This document shows positions 27,501 through 38,299 of a stretch of DNA of 64,000 bases, piece after piece. Within the stretch, counting starts at the first letter, position 1. Each line of letters starts with the position of its first letter. The position numbers and the translations under genes are program-made. Origin of the DNA: Rotaria socialis (lineage: Eukaryota; Rotifera; Eurotatoria; Philodinida; Philodinidae). The notes beneath the pieces were generated by a model. The model did no database searches. It was not told where the DNA came from and saw only the letters and a program-made list of their open reading frames with translations. The stretch lies in contig CAJNYU010004027.1 of the NCBI GenBank assembly GCA_905331475.1, positions 1 through 64,000 on the forward strand, given 5' to 3'.

Positions 27501-29362
27501 CATAATTTATTTGTTGTTGTTGATAAAAATGAAATTTTTGTCGATTTTACAAAAGATAATTATTGTTTACAAAATCAATCAATTTTAGAATATCATATTA
27601 TTGAAAAACAGTTCTTAATTCAAATTCAATTTCAATTTCGAGCACAACTATCTGAATATTTCACGACATCGAAATGTACTATTCCAACTATCGTTCATCA
27701 TTTTATTGACGATAAACAACTGAAAAACTTATCAACCGATACTATCCTTTGTTTCTATGATGAATATGGCAAATGTATTGCTGATGGAACCATTAGTGAT
27801 CTTTCTAAAGCAGATTCAAAAACGATGTCGATTTTCGTGACTGCAGAGACGTCGAGTGCCGGTATTCTATATGAATGTGCTTTACAATACAATAAAGGTA
27901 ATCAAAAGAAAAATCCTATTCATAGAATTATTTGCTATTTTTTATAGATCAAAATGAAATAATGAATTTATTTTATCCAACAACTCAATGGCAACAAATT
28001 AATCTTTGGTTAAAAACTCTTTCATCTATAACTGATCCTTCTATCAATGATTATGCTTTTCTAATACGAGAAAAAAAATTAATTATTGATGATAATCAAA
28101 TTATTTCGTCAACAATAAATCAAACAGAGTCAACGATAATCGATATTATTAATCGAAATATGATAACTAAAGTTATGTTCACCTTTGAAACACATAGTCA
28201 ATCTATTTATGCATTAAAAGCAATGCCGATTTCTTCTTTATTAAATAAAGAAAATATTCTCGAACAATTAAATTTAACGGATATATCTCCGAATGCTTGT
28301 CTTTTTGTCTTGAAAGAAACAGATGAACAAGTTTTAACAAAAGATGATCTTCAAAAATCTGTCGGTACTTATTCAACTATTGAAAATGAATCAATTCATT
28401 TTCAAATATCAATCTCATTGCAAATAACAAAATATGACGACAAGGAACAAATTAAAATCCCTATACCAAATAGAAATCTAACTATTGAACAATTATTAAA
28501 TTTAACAGAAAAATCCATCGATGTTTACAAATATTTAGCTACTTATGACACAAAAATAATTCTTAATTCTAATGAAATACTTTCGAATTTAAATAAAACT
28601 CAATTTATTCTTGTTAAAGAAAATGAAACTTGTCTTGTATCGATTAAAAAATCGAATGATTTACAACTTACCGATACTAATGACGAAGAAAATGAGAAAT
28701 TTCAACGATTTACTGTTTTTGCTACTATAGCCAATGTTAATAAAGAAAATCAACTTGATATTTTACATCAATATCTTCTATATTCAAATGATTTTGTTCC
28801 ATCAACAGATATTCAATTAACATCTCTGAAATCAGAATCACCAATTCAATTTAGAGTGATCGATCAAAATTTACCAGTTACTGTTAGCATTGAAAATGGC
28901 GAAGAAAAGAAGTCAATTCAATTTAATTGTTCACTTTCGATAACAATGGAACGACTCTGTGCGATTGCATGCCAAATATTTTGCGTTAACGAAGCTTATT
29001 ATCGTTTGGCTATGAATGACGATACCGAAACTGGCGATGATATCTCTTTAGAAGATATTGATGAAAATATGACTGAAATTCAATTTCAAATTATTTCTAC
29101 AGCATCTCTACATTGTTCAATCATGTATTCCAATCAGAATGTTTCATTACCATGCCATCAAGATACACCGATAGAAATAGTTGTTAAAGAAACACTGCAG
29201 AAGTTACATATGTCGAAAGAGGATATGAACCTATATGAGTTGATAGCATTGGATGACGATCGAACACAAATTGTTTTCGACTTATCAGTAAATGATATCA
29301 AGGAACTGCTTTCTATTGATTCAACAACAATATCACTTGAATTGAAAAAAATAGATGAATGA
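3541..29362 (+). CDS. RNF213-like: Giant RNF213-like AAA+ ATPase lacking RING and RZ fingers, 15 exons
   Basis: Exons read from splice sites and frame: 3541-5404, 5904-7580, 8175-8654, 8710-9738, 9801-11975, 12665-12990, 13048-13120, 13175-13386, 13458-15191, 16743-17784, 19960-22164, 23127-23296, 23352-24280, 25931-27897, 27948-29362. They sum to 17,298 nt, 5,765 residues in one open frame (human RNF213 is about 5,200). The start is the first ATG in frame after a possible acceptor. Walker A motifs are GKAGIGKT (residue about 1680, split by an intron), GETGVGKT (about 2040) and GAPGQSKT (about 2540). Walker B-like motifs are VVFFDEVN (about 2273) and VVFLDEAS (about 2612). The Walker A3/B3 block and the YSCIPQTPLYHL-like block before 17784 resemble RNF213. 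RNF213 is a dynein-like AAA+ E3 ligase in antimicrobial ubiquitylation and lipid-droplet control. After the FQPLTLENTF block the RZ finger is absent; the sequence is IHYDCGCIIS. I see no RING. Residues about 5125-5765 look like repeated ubiquitin-like folds. Exon edges are inferred, not confirmed by RNA. Confidence 0.85.
8011..8069. repeat. Telomere-like inverted repeat, copy 2, inside an intron
   Basis: GGATGTGGGTTTGGGTG (from 8014) faces ACACACCCACACCCG (from about 8050) as an imperfect inverted pair. It lies in the 594-nt second intron (7581-8174) of the RNF213-like gene, so it is transcribed with that gene. Confidence 0.65.
18040..18978. mobile_element. Non-autonomous DNA element with about 190-bp terminal inverted repeats
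   Basis: The left arm starts TGGGGCAAAAGTTT (18040 to about 18232). The right arm (about 18786-18978) is its reverse complement with scattered mismatches and small indels over the whole length. Shared internal stretches include GAATCTTAGAACAAA and GAGGACCACA or its near-match. The element is about 939 bp and no transposase is visible; small frames inside it are not convincing. It sits in intron 10 (17785-19959) of the RNF213-like gene, which explains much of that intron's 2.2 kb. A clean target duplication was not found; GGGT is present near both ends but not at equal distance. The family is unknown. Confidence 0.75.
19467..19579. mobile_element. 113-bp MITE-like foldback element
   Basis: The arms 19467-19491 and 19555-19579 are inverted copies: ATATATATCAGGTCTCGAAA against ATATATATCAGGCCTCGAAT on the other strand. 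The interior is GC-rich, unlike its surroundings. Flanking TA repeats fit a TA-targeting element, but the duplication cannot be separated from the TA run. It lies in the same intron as the 939-bp element. Confidence 0.65.
23297..23351 (+). other. GC-AG intron in the RNF213-like gene
   Basis: The frame and the conserved-looking FGALAWHLLLF block require exon 12 to end at 23296 before GCAAGT and exon 13 to resume after TTAG at 23351. This gives a 55-nt intron with a GC donor. All other introns of the gene read as GT-AG. Confidence 0.7.
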
Positions 29363-29948
29363 AACAAACTATTTTCAATTCCGGCTGAACTTTCTTTTAG
29401 TTCAGCAAATTTTCAGAAACATTTGCGTGATTTCTTTTTATGTTTTCAATTAATTCAAAATAATTTAATTAAGAAATTAGAGAAAAGATGATTCATGATT
29501 ATAACTTTTGAATAACAGCAAGAATGTGGGAGAAATAGATCGGCAGTCTCAACTACGTACGTCCTCACGTTCATGCACACAGAGTCAAAGATCGAAACTG
29601 TTCTTCATAGTTACTGTTGTCGTTCTCTATAAAACAAAGTGTATACACTGAAATGTCTTTTTTGGCCGAGGCAAATGATTGAGTTGAAAGATAATGCTTT
29701 TCTGTCGTTCTGATATACAAGGCGAAGGGAAGAGAGTACACTTATTCTCATTCTTTTTCCTTTCCTTCGATAACCTACATTTCTATTTCGTCTTTAAAAA
29801 GAACACGATTGCATGCTGCGTAAAAGACAAATCATCTAGAAAAAAGTATAGGCGAATGAGTGCAGTTCTTTTTTTGGCATATTTTAGCTCGTCATATCTC
29901 TGTTGAGTAGCAAATCTATTTCTAAATCGATCATTTGAAGCATTCAAC
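29363..29948. other. Intergenic between the RNF213-like gene and IF1
   Basis: No gene seen. This interval must hold the RNF213-like 3'UTR and the IF1 promoter. The frame at 29694-29906 has no recognisable feature. Confidence 0.6.
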
Positions 29949-30272
29949 ATGTTGCGCATACCACGAAATATTTTAATTCAACAAACTACACGCATCCTTA
30001 ATTGTCCACGATTTTTATCAACGGACCCAACAGCTGGTTCAATCAATGCCGCTCATGATAAATTCGCAGAACGTGAGCAAGCTTTTGAAAATGCTTATTT
30101 TCGCAAACAAGACGAAGAACTTTTAAAAAAATTACGCCGACAGTACGACTCATTGGAAATGAAATCTAATGAGATTGAACGTGAACAAAAATGGATTGAA
30201 GAAGAAATTCAACGATTGGAGAAACAACGTGAAAAGTTGATGAAAGTATCCTTTAAATCAGTGAGACAATGA
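29949..30272 (+). CDS. ATP5IF1: Mitochondrial F1Fo ATP synthase inhibitor IF1
   Basis: Single-exon frame of 107 residues, the usual size for IF1. The N-terminus (MLRIPRNILIQQ, then RFLST) is basic and hydroxylated without acids, as expected for a mitochondrial presequence. The family core follows at about residues 38-60: KFAEREQAFENAYFRKQDEE corresponds to the minimal inhibitory FGKRE...ERYFRQK segment. A long charged coiled coil (about 60-100) then provides dimerisation in this family. IF1 blocks ATP hydrolysis by F1 when the matrix becomes acidic. It lies between two RNF213-like genes on the same strand but has no functional link to them that I can see. The start ATG fits the presequence well. 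Confidence 0.88.
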   Translation: MLRIPRNILIQQTTRILNCPRFLSTDPTAGSINAAHDKFAEREQAFENAYFRKQDEELLKKLRRQYDSLEMKSNEIEREQKWIEEEIQRLEKQREKLMKVSFKSVRQ

Positions 30273-30441
30273 AATAGAAGAGTGTGCAAGTGGACGATAC
30301 AGTTACTTCTATGTACATTTTGTTTTCGTAGACATCGATGTAATTTTTTTATTTTTGAAATTGTGTCCTTTTCTGTGAACTTACATTACCCACTATAAAT
30401 AATCCCGTTACGTAACATGATTACTGGTCTAAAAAAATTAA

Positions 30442-30447
30442 AATAAA
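30442..30447 (+). terminator. Probable poly(A) signal of IF1
   Basis: AATAAA 170 nt after the IF1 stop, within an A-rich stretch and before the next gene on the same strand. Confidence 0.5.
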
Positions 30448-30458
30448 GCAAAACACTT

Positions 30459-30492
30459 AGGGGTGCGGGTTTGGGGTATGGATGTGGGTGCG
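30459..30492. repeat. Telomere-like G-rich tract, copy 3
   Basis: Degenerate TGTGGG units (GGGGTGCGGGTTTGGGG, then GGATGTGGGTGCG) in one orientation, with no clear opposing arm. It lies between the IF1 poly(A) signal and the next start codon. Confidence 0.6.
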
Positions 30493-30536
30493 TTACTGTT
30501 CCTATTCGACAGCTACACCATTAAGACGATCGAACA

Positions 30537-33500
30537 ATGATGAATCGTTATGTTATCGAAATTCCATTATTTTTTAATTTTCGTTTTCCATGTGCAACAA
30601 CTGAATATGGAATTATTCGTCAAAGTCGTGATACTACAATGAAACGTAGCCTAGACGATGAAAGAATTCAAAGCGATGAATTAGCAAATCAAGCAATGAA
30701 ACAATTAACTGATAAAAGTATCTATAAGGAAAATATCAAACTTATTTTCAATAATTCAGATTTATTCACACATTATTATCATGATCAAGTTGCACTCGCT
30801 CACGATGAAGCGAAAGTTTATCAATTGCCAACTTCATTTGTTCAACGTTTGCTCACATTAAATCCAACTCGATCAATAACAAATCAACTTCAACATCTTC
30901 TTATTGATCATGTAGAATTATTCGAAATCTTGAGAATTTTTGAAATCAGCATGCAGCTTGTAGGCGAAGAAACTGTTATAAATGCTTTCAATAAGCAATC
31001 AATTCAAAATTATACCTCCGATCATCTTGTTTCATCAACAATTATTAGTCGTATCGATAATATTGAACAGTTGATAAATTGTTACAATCGTGTTATACAA
31101 AGTATTCTTCACTCAACACATATACAGTAGATAATCTCGAAAAATTACGTTCATTTGCTAGTCTTGTTCGTTGTATTACGGCTTTGTTTCCAGCTGAACA
31201 CGCTAGCAATTTTTTTGAGAATGCGTGTAGTCTCGGTGGATTCAATGCGGCATTTGAGAATTGTAATGCTATTCATGAATTTATCGAATACTTACGTAAT
31301 CTGTTCGTCGATAGCGAATCAACTACAGATAATGTTCTTCCGCATCGACAGCGAACATTACTTGAACTTGAAATGGAGTTTCTTAAAACTTGGCTACCAG
31401 ATAACAGTGAGCAATATCCTGAAGTACTAGCATTGTTTAGTAAACCGAAAAATGATTTGTGGCAATATTCAGCCAAGATTTTGTCATTCATTGATCAAGA
31501 AGTGGAATTATTTTCAACGGTCTTATCAAAAAATGGACAACTTGAAGATCCCGATAAGATCGAGTTACTTGATGAATGCTTGAATAATATCAATGGTGAT
31601 ACATACAAAATCGAACGATTGCTAGTGAATCGTATTCATATGCAATTGATGCTTCGTGCAAGCGAACAAGGTACACCCGAACAAATTCTCACGGACAATT
31701 ACACACAATTTGAGGAGAATGTACGACAACTTCAAGATGAACAATCCAATCACAGTTCCATATCAATCAGTCTGATTGCTTGGATTAAATATTATATTGA
31801 ATTATATGCAGTTGCTTTAAAAAATCAGTGTTCGGAGGCGATTATGGGTACGATTGATCAATTTCTAACTCGAGACGAATTACCTCTCTCTTTAACACTC
31901 AAACTATTTGTAATCAAGCAAATCTGTGAACTATCAAGTGTTAAATTTGATGCGTTTTGTGAGAAGTTTTCCAATAGTGCTGTTGTCTGGCTTCGAACAA
32001 TCCTTGAAAAGCCGCAAGATCAACAATCTAATCAAGCACAACACAATCTTATTTTACCAACACCACTCTTTGTAGGTGAAGACGAATTCAAACGTATCAG
32101 CGATATACTTTCATATAGCAATGATATTGAACATTTGCGACAATTGATTACAAATTGTACAACTAATCAAACTTCATCATACTGTTTTCTTGTCTGGTTT
32201 ATTCATTATTATTTGCGTTTTTACACGAAAAATGCCACATCGATAGATGAAAAATGGGTTCGATTATTTACACATGAACTAAATCAGCATATCTGTAAAT
32301 GTTTCGATGTAATTAGTTCCAAACTACTTATTTCTTTGTGTAAGAACTTTAGTAATACTTCGTACTTTCGACTTCAACCGAACATGGATATCAAAGAAGT
32401 CCATCAACGTTTAGTTGTTTTAAACATTGCTGTTTATCTTCTCTCGTGTAAATCACTCAATTATATTACATACGTTGGATCTTTACTTTTCGATGACAAA
32501 CGTCAGATGCCAAATAACTATACAGAACGTCTTCAATCATCTATATGTTTGCCTGGTCTTCTCTCTAGCGATATTGCTATTACAAAGATGCTTTATGTGA
32601 GGACCCAAGTGAAAGAACGTTTGGATAGAAGTGAAATTGTTCCAGACGCAATGTTCATTTATAAATGCTCAGACGCTTGCCCCTATATGTTTCATTTCGA
32701 AGGATGCGGTCGCCCATACGAGCTAATCAAATGCCCTATGTGTAAAACGGATATTGGTGCAACGAGCTACAATAAACCCATTATTCGTATTCCACCCCAT
32801 ACTCAAATGCCCATCGAAGCAGGTTTTCAGTTCATTGCTGATTATATCAAGACGTAGGATGAAAAAGATCGTTTCGGATATCATAACATCACAAATACTG
32901 AGGAGAGTAACGTGGATGAAAAGTCTGAACACCTAAATCGATCCATTTCGTTTCGTTTCATGCACATGTTAACTTGTGCCACTCTACTAATCCTACACGA
33001 GCTGGAATTATTAACAAATTCAACTCTACCAAACCGAGACTATTTTCGAAACCATTTTGAAAAAGATTATGTTCTAATTGGACAACAATGCGGCCATATT
33101 GAAAACTGCCATGTATGGCTATTCAGACTGATTAATCATACGCTTGACGAAACATTTTTACTCAAGGGTATCCTTAACAAAAATCAGAAAGTAATCGAAT
33201 TAGAAAAATTGATTGAAGAACGACTAATTTTCGCTCATATTAATTCCGTACCAACTGAAATCAATGAATACAAACGATCATTCGCTGAGTATACTCAAAA
33301 GCAAAGTGAAAGTTCACGATTAGAATATTTTGTCGATGAACTCTTCGAAAACGAAGCTAAATATCCACTATTAAAATTTTTCAATCTTACCAATATTTAT
33401 GCAGCGAATCCCATTGAAAAATTTCGTACTAAACTACAAGCTATGCTGTACAGTGAAAAAATCTATCCAATAACAACATTTTTAATGAACCGTTTAGAAA

Positions 33501-34765
33501 CCTATGAAAATATTCAATATCTGTATCCTATCGTCACATTTACGAATTATCTTATTCATAAATTTAATCATCGTCTTAAACGAAATGATGCTGCTGTAAC
33601 AACAATCGAATATTATTTAACTGATGGGCCTGATTGTGAGACGACTTTAAAACTTTATGAATCATTTCTCGACGCATGGTATGCACTCAATTTGAAAGAA
33701 GTTCGATTTGATTGTCAAACAGCTAAAATTGAACATGTGCAAGAAAAAGAAGATTTTGCTAACAATACAATGATTGCTGTAGTTTTATTGAATGCATCCA
33801 AAGATGAAACCAGTATCCTACTGCCAGTATGTTTAAAAACAATAGGTAAATTACAAAGTGAAGTTATCAATTATTTTCATAATACACTTGGTACTGATCT
33901 ATCGGGAAGACGACGACAGGAACACATCGTGCCAGTACAATCTATTCGAAGCGAACATTTATTTGAAATTAATGCCGCAGAAACCAGTCAGCAATTAGTC
34001 ACGGATAGTTTTATGATTAACTATGAATATAGTGCCTATGATTGATACTGAAAAATTACAATATCGCAATTATCAATTTGAACTTTATGGCGAAAATTCA
34101 TCGTTAATTACCGACGTTCGAACACGTGTTAAACAAGAGCCATTGGAGATTACTGAACGAAAAAAACGCATAGATCTCATGCCAGGAATGGATAATGGTG
34201 ACATTGTTAATTTTCTTGGTTCACTCGATTATGTATTTACTTATTTAAGAGATATAGATATGGATCTAAATATTGAAATGCCAACAACTCAAACATTTGT
34301 TGAAAAAAACAGTTGAACGAACGGAAATTGTTGAACGATTTATTTCAATGACATTTGGTAAGCAAGAAATTGCTGCATCTCTTCGGAATATTGACTCTTG
34401 GATTGGTATACTCAAAAGAGTGATGATTCGTGTTCTTTCGAATGTTAACGTAGATACTAAAGTACCATTACAGTTTTATCTCGAAAGAAAAGATCTATGG
34501 ACTGGCAATGTTGCAGATGCAGATATTATTACGTTTGATCTAGATGATACCATTCTTTTGCATAATACCTTTGTTATTCTAAAAGGTCTCGGAAAAAAAA
34601 CATAAACCGTCACCTACTGATATTGATGGCGAACAAGAACCTAAAAGTGTTGAGACATCAACAGCAAAAGTAACATCATGGATGGGTCCCAAAGGAAGGA
34701 ATTCTAGCACACAAGTCAAAGTTATCCAGACATCAGGAGCTAAGGCGAAAAAACGTATAGCATAA
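30537..34765 (+). CDS. RNF213-like: RNF213-like E3 module (RZ finger plus C-terminal domain) without ATPase, frameshifted
   Basis: Open blocks 30537-31080, 31128-32853, 32908-34045, 34023-34316, 34273-34605 and up to the stop at 34763-34765 belong together. Introns fit at 31081-31127 (47 nt) and 32854-32907 (54 nt, removing an in-frame TAG). An RZ-type zinc finger spans 32666-32743: KCSDACPY, EGCGRP, CPMCKTDIG. The His ligand of the usual GHP motif is Cys here. Downstream, TRVKQEPLEI and the following helices match the RNF213 C-terminal tail. In human RNF213 the RZ finger carries ubiquitin-transfer activity even without the RING. No AAA motif and no RING precede it. One-base shifts fall in an A7 run near 34303 and an A8 run at 34593-34600. 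Between 33986 and 34040 a further shift could be a 46-nt intron (33987-34032). It is either a decaying copy or a real gene with assembly errors. Confidence 0.75.
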
Positions 34766-36282
34766 ACACTTTTCTTCAATTTTTAACGATGAAATATCTT
34801 TTTTCTTTTCATAATAACAATAATAATAAAGATATTCTTGAAAACTTTATCGATGACTACTAGAAATCTATTCATACAATATCAAATAAATTTTGAGTGA
34901 TATATCAATGCCAGAAGAAAAGTGATGAAAGCACCAACACTAATGAAGAAATCAAGTAACATCAATAAGGACACAAGGACCGGCGGCATCGATTATTACT
35001 AGAAAAGCTCTTGAAGAAATTCCTTAAAAATAACAACAGAACCAATAACACTTTCTCTTTTAATAAGGAATTTTAACCTTCATCAAGCACGTAAATATGA
35101 TATAACCGTGGACAAAAGTCCTGTACTTAGCATGAGATGCCTAATTCGAATTCGAATATAAATGAAGCTTCAACTGCATAAAGTTAATTCGAAAATAAAT
35201 AAAAATTCAGCCAGCACTCACATTCGAGAACAGGAAAATAGGAGGGTGTGCGTGTGGGTGTACCTTCTCCTCTGTCTCTGTAAGGGATACGTGACATCTA
35301 GCTACCGCTATACCACTATTACACTATAATCGTATAGCGGTATAGGGGTATACTGTTATAAGCATTTTGAATTTGCCGCAAATTCAAATGCCCCATGAAG
35401 TCGTGGTGTGGGGGCATATAAGTAAGACACACATCCACACCCTCACCCTCAAGAAAAAAAGTTATTCTATTTTCCTATGCTAATAGGAAAGTATAGCAGA
35501 AAGTTAATCTTTTTCTTTGAACGGATCGGAGCTGATGAAAATTTTGGAAAATTTCGTTTATGTTCGAACTGGAATTAGGCAGATACTCATAATTTTGTCT
35601 TGTTGTAATCTTCGAAAAATTATAACATGTAAATATATTGAGTGAATTGAAATATTGACTCCGTTCAACCGTCGTCGATTTCAATGTTATTTAAACGTGC
35701 GTAGGATATCTTAACTAATTTTACGAAACAAATTCGAAGTGATGCATCGAAAATAAATTCTGTAAAGATCATACTTTTCATATCGCAATCATCAGTAGAG
35801 GAATTCTACTATTTCAACTAGGATAAGCTGCTGTCTACTTGATAAGTAGTAGTCAAAGTAAAGGGAAGTTTGATGCCTCGACTTAAAGATGTTCTTGTGG
35901 CTTTAGGTTTCCATTATAATGGCATCAGAACTTTCAGCTACCAGTGTTGATCATCACCTCTCTAGCTTTTCTCTATTGTTATACATGTATAGCAGGAGTT
36001 TGAAGCTCAGCTGAAAACAGCCGTGTATACGAAATCGACATTTGGTTTGAAGAAATCCAACCTTCAATGCAATACGATTTAGTACTATTTTCTCATGTAC
36101 TCTAATATATTCCTGATCTTTAAACAAACAGAAAAGAGAGCCAACGAGCTCCAGAAGCTATTTGATTCTACCAAATACTGCTCACAGCACCGATATCGTC
36201 GACTCAAACGGTACGAATCGACACATCTATGAAGGAATTGTTTGATTTTTTCTTGAAGAAGAATAGCTCTGAAGATGGGTAT
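34766..36282. other. Intergenic, repeats only
   Basis: No gene seen. It contains the 209-bp telomere-like-ended element (35242-35450). The frame at 36229-36417 overlaps the LTR and is not a gene. Confidence 0.6.
35242..35450. repeat. 209-bp element ended by telomere-like inverted repeats, copy 4
   Basis: The left end GAGGGTGTGCGTGTGGGTGT (from 35242) matches the reverse complement of the right end (35430-35450) with about 3 mismatches in 20. The interior carries another palindrome, TACCGCTATACC against GGTATAGCGG (35304-35345), so the whole unit can fold into a nested hairpin. Confidence 0.7.
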
Positions 36283-36475
36283 TGTTACAGTGCGTTCTAC
36301 TGTAACGTATATCTCGATTCTATCTATTCTCTTTTCCTTTCTCTCTCTCCGTTTTCCTCTATTTTCTTGTCTCTGCTTTCGTGTGCATATATAAACGTTT
36401 GTTTTCTAACAGAATAAACAGAGAGAATATAACACATTCGTTAACTGTGTTCGTCGCTCCTCGTGAGCGCTAACA
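36283..36475. mobile_element. Solo LTR of a retrotransposon, 193 bp
   Basis: The segment begins TGTTACAG and ends GCTAACA, so it has TG...CA ends with the perfect 5-bp inverted tips TGTTA/TAACA. It is flanked on both sides by the same 5 bp, GGTAT (36278-36282 and 36476-36480), the target duplication expected of LTR retrotransposons. Inside, a CATATATAAA TATA-like box (near 36387) and an AATAAA (near 36413) are placed as in a U3-R-U5 promoter/poly(A) unit, giving plus orientation. No internal retroelement genes flank it, so it is a recombination-derived solo LTR. Confidence 0.85.
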
Positions 36476-37246
36476 GGTATGTTCGATGGTCAGCTTATCT
36501 GAACAGCCTCAGAATGCTGCTGTATCATCATTGTTTCGTTTGCCCATAAACAACCACTACCCATAAGATCCGCAGCTCAAGGTTAAATTCAGAGAATGAC
36601 TATTCAAAGCTACCACGTGAACTCATTTAATATTCTTCTGATAGAATACCTTTCAATTCGAAATAAATCAATAATGAATGAATCAAATATGTTAAGGAAA
36701 TAATCTATATCGTATCGATAAAAGAACTGCATTGAATGCTACAAAGTGCAATCAACCTCTCTGAATACTATTGCGAAACGAAAACTCTTCAAGCTTATCA
36801 CTGCGAGATATCGAAAGAATCCCTGTTTCTCTGATAACGATCTTCGTCATGACTAGTGTTATCAATGTTTTTATCATTTAGTTGCATGCTTCAATGTAAT
36901 TTCGTTGGGTAGTAGGAAGCTTCCAAATTTCATCTTGGAAATGTATCATAGATATTAGTGGTCAATGTCAATAAAACGAAAAACGAAACACACTGGGGGG
37001 AAAATCCTATTACTAAACAATAAAACTCATTTATAAATTCACACGAAATCTGTTCACTCGTTTATCAAACATAAACAATCATCGAAATTTCAAGTTATAC
37101 TTTAAGCGTAAGTAGATCATTCGAATTATTCAATTTTTCTTCATGATTCTACCAAAGATAATATTTATAGTGGAATAGTTTAGGAACAAATGTAATTTGT
37201 TCTTCTTTTCCAATATCTCTTCTTCTGAAAACTAGAAAGAACCATT

Positions 37247-37310
37247 GGTGTGGGTGTAGGAATGGATGCGAGTGAATGACAGGAGTACGATCTCACCCAC
37301 GCCTACACCA
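37247..37310. repeat. Telomere-like inverted repeat, copy 5
   Basis: GGTGTGGGTGTAGG (37247 on) faces CACCCACGCCTACACC (ending 37309) as an imperfect hairpin of about 64 bp. Confidence 0.7.
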
Positions 37311-37576
37311 TCACAAACAATAAAGCAGAAATGAAAAAAAAGGAAAAATAAGCTTTAGTAAAGGAAGTCGTTTTGTAATAGTTAACGAATTTAATATCAT
37401 ATTAATTGAACTCTAACTGACTGAGTACAGTTTCATATCTTGTCAATTTTTTTGAAATTCCTCTGTAAAATGCACACTAAAAAATTGATTAATAATTATC
37501 ATTGTCGTAATTTCGTAAAAATTTTGATATTGCCGAAATTACGTTTGAGAAATTCCATAGAACCCTTCAAACTACA

Positions 37577-37583
37577 TATATAA
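37577..37583 (+). promoter_or_regulatory. Possible TATA box for the 202-residue gene
   Basis: TATATAA about 110 nt before the ATG at 37691. The area is generally TA-rich, which weakens the call. Confidence 0.3.
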
Positions 37584-37690
37584 GCATATATATATACATG
37601 AAAATTTCATTTCTTTTTTGATAGGGATAAAGCAGCAAACCATATACAATTCATCATTCGATTATCATTCCACAAAGTATCTACACAAAT

Positions 37691-38299
37691 ATGGCTGTTA
37701 GAATAGTGTCTCCACTCGAAACGATTGAAAAGTTAGCTCAGACAAACAACGATATCATAGCACAACTAAACACAAACAATGATATGACACCACAACTAAA
37801 TACAAACCATTATAGCATGGCACAATCAAACGAAAACAGCAGATCGACAATGAATTTAGTAACTTATCATATTACACATTCGAATGGAGCACTTTTTGTT
37901 CAGGAACAGAACACTCATAAATATTGCAATCAATTCCTTAATGACTGGCGAGGTAAAATTGATATTCAGGAAATTTCTGATGTATTCAATGATAAAATTA
38001 ATTATTCGTGCACGAACTATCAAGATCTTCAAAGATTAAACAAAGACATGCTGATTGCCGTGAGAAAATATGAACTATTTGGTGGCAGTGATAGCGCACA
38101 ACGAGAACTTAGTAAATTTCAGGAAAATTTCGTGAAAATTCAAGCAGCATTGCGCCAGCTCTCTGAGCTAATCACAACCGGTGGTAGTGGTCATTTAACT
38201 AGCATTCGAGAGCAATTAGATAAGATCAATAAGCAGCTGAAGTTATTATGGAATCAACATGGAAATATTGTATTTAACCAAGAAAATAGAAGGCGTTGA
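37691..38299 (+). CDS. Unidentified 202-residue protein with N-terminal Asn-rich repeats
   Basis: I do not recognise the family. The frame is uninterrupted and starts at an ATG in good context (AATATGGCT). Residues about 18-50 contain three degenerate copies of a 13-15 residue Asn/Gln-rich unit (NNDIIAQLNT, NNDMTPQLNT, NHYSMAQSNE). The middle (about 60-110) is mixed. The C-terminal third is helical in character, with heptad-like Leu/Ile spacing (LSKFQENFVKIQAALRQLSE and IREQLDKINKQLKLLW) that suggests a coiled coil. There is no signal peptide or membrane segment. Composition is coding-like, unlike the surrounding DNA, so I regard it as a real gene of unknown role, probably cytoplasmic. Confidence 0.55.
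   Translation: MAVRIVSPLETIEKLAQTNNDIIAQLNTNNDMTPQLNTNHYSMAQSNENSRSTMNLVTYHITHSNGALFVQEQNTHKYCNQFLNDWRGKIDIQEISDVFNDKINYSCTNYQDLQRLNKDMLIAVRKYELFGGSDSAQRELSKFQENFVKIQAALRQLSELITTGGSGHLTSIREQLDKINKQLKLLWNQHGNIVFNQENRRR

Larger units (their letters stand above)
36476..37690. other. Intergenic, no gene seen
   Basis: AT-rich. It contains telomere-like inverted repeat copy 5 (37247-37310) and the promoter of the 202-residue gene. A TTTTTGATAG acceptor-like site near 37624 could end a 5'UTR intron. Confidence 0.55.

Noticed and set aside
36229..36417. 62-codon frame rich in Ser and Phe
   Set aside because: It overlaps the pyrimidine-rich part of the solo LTR and crosses its left border.
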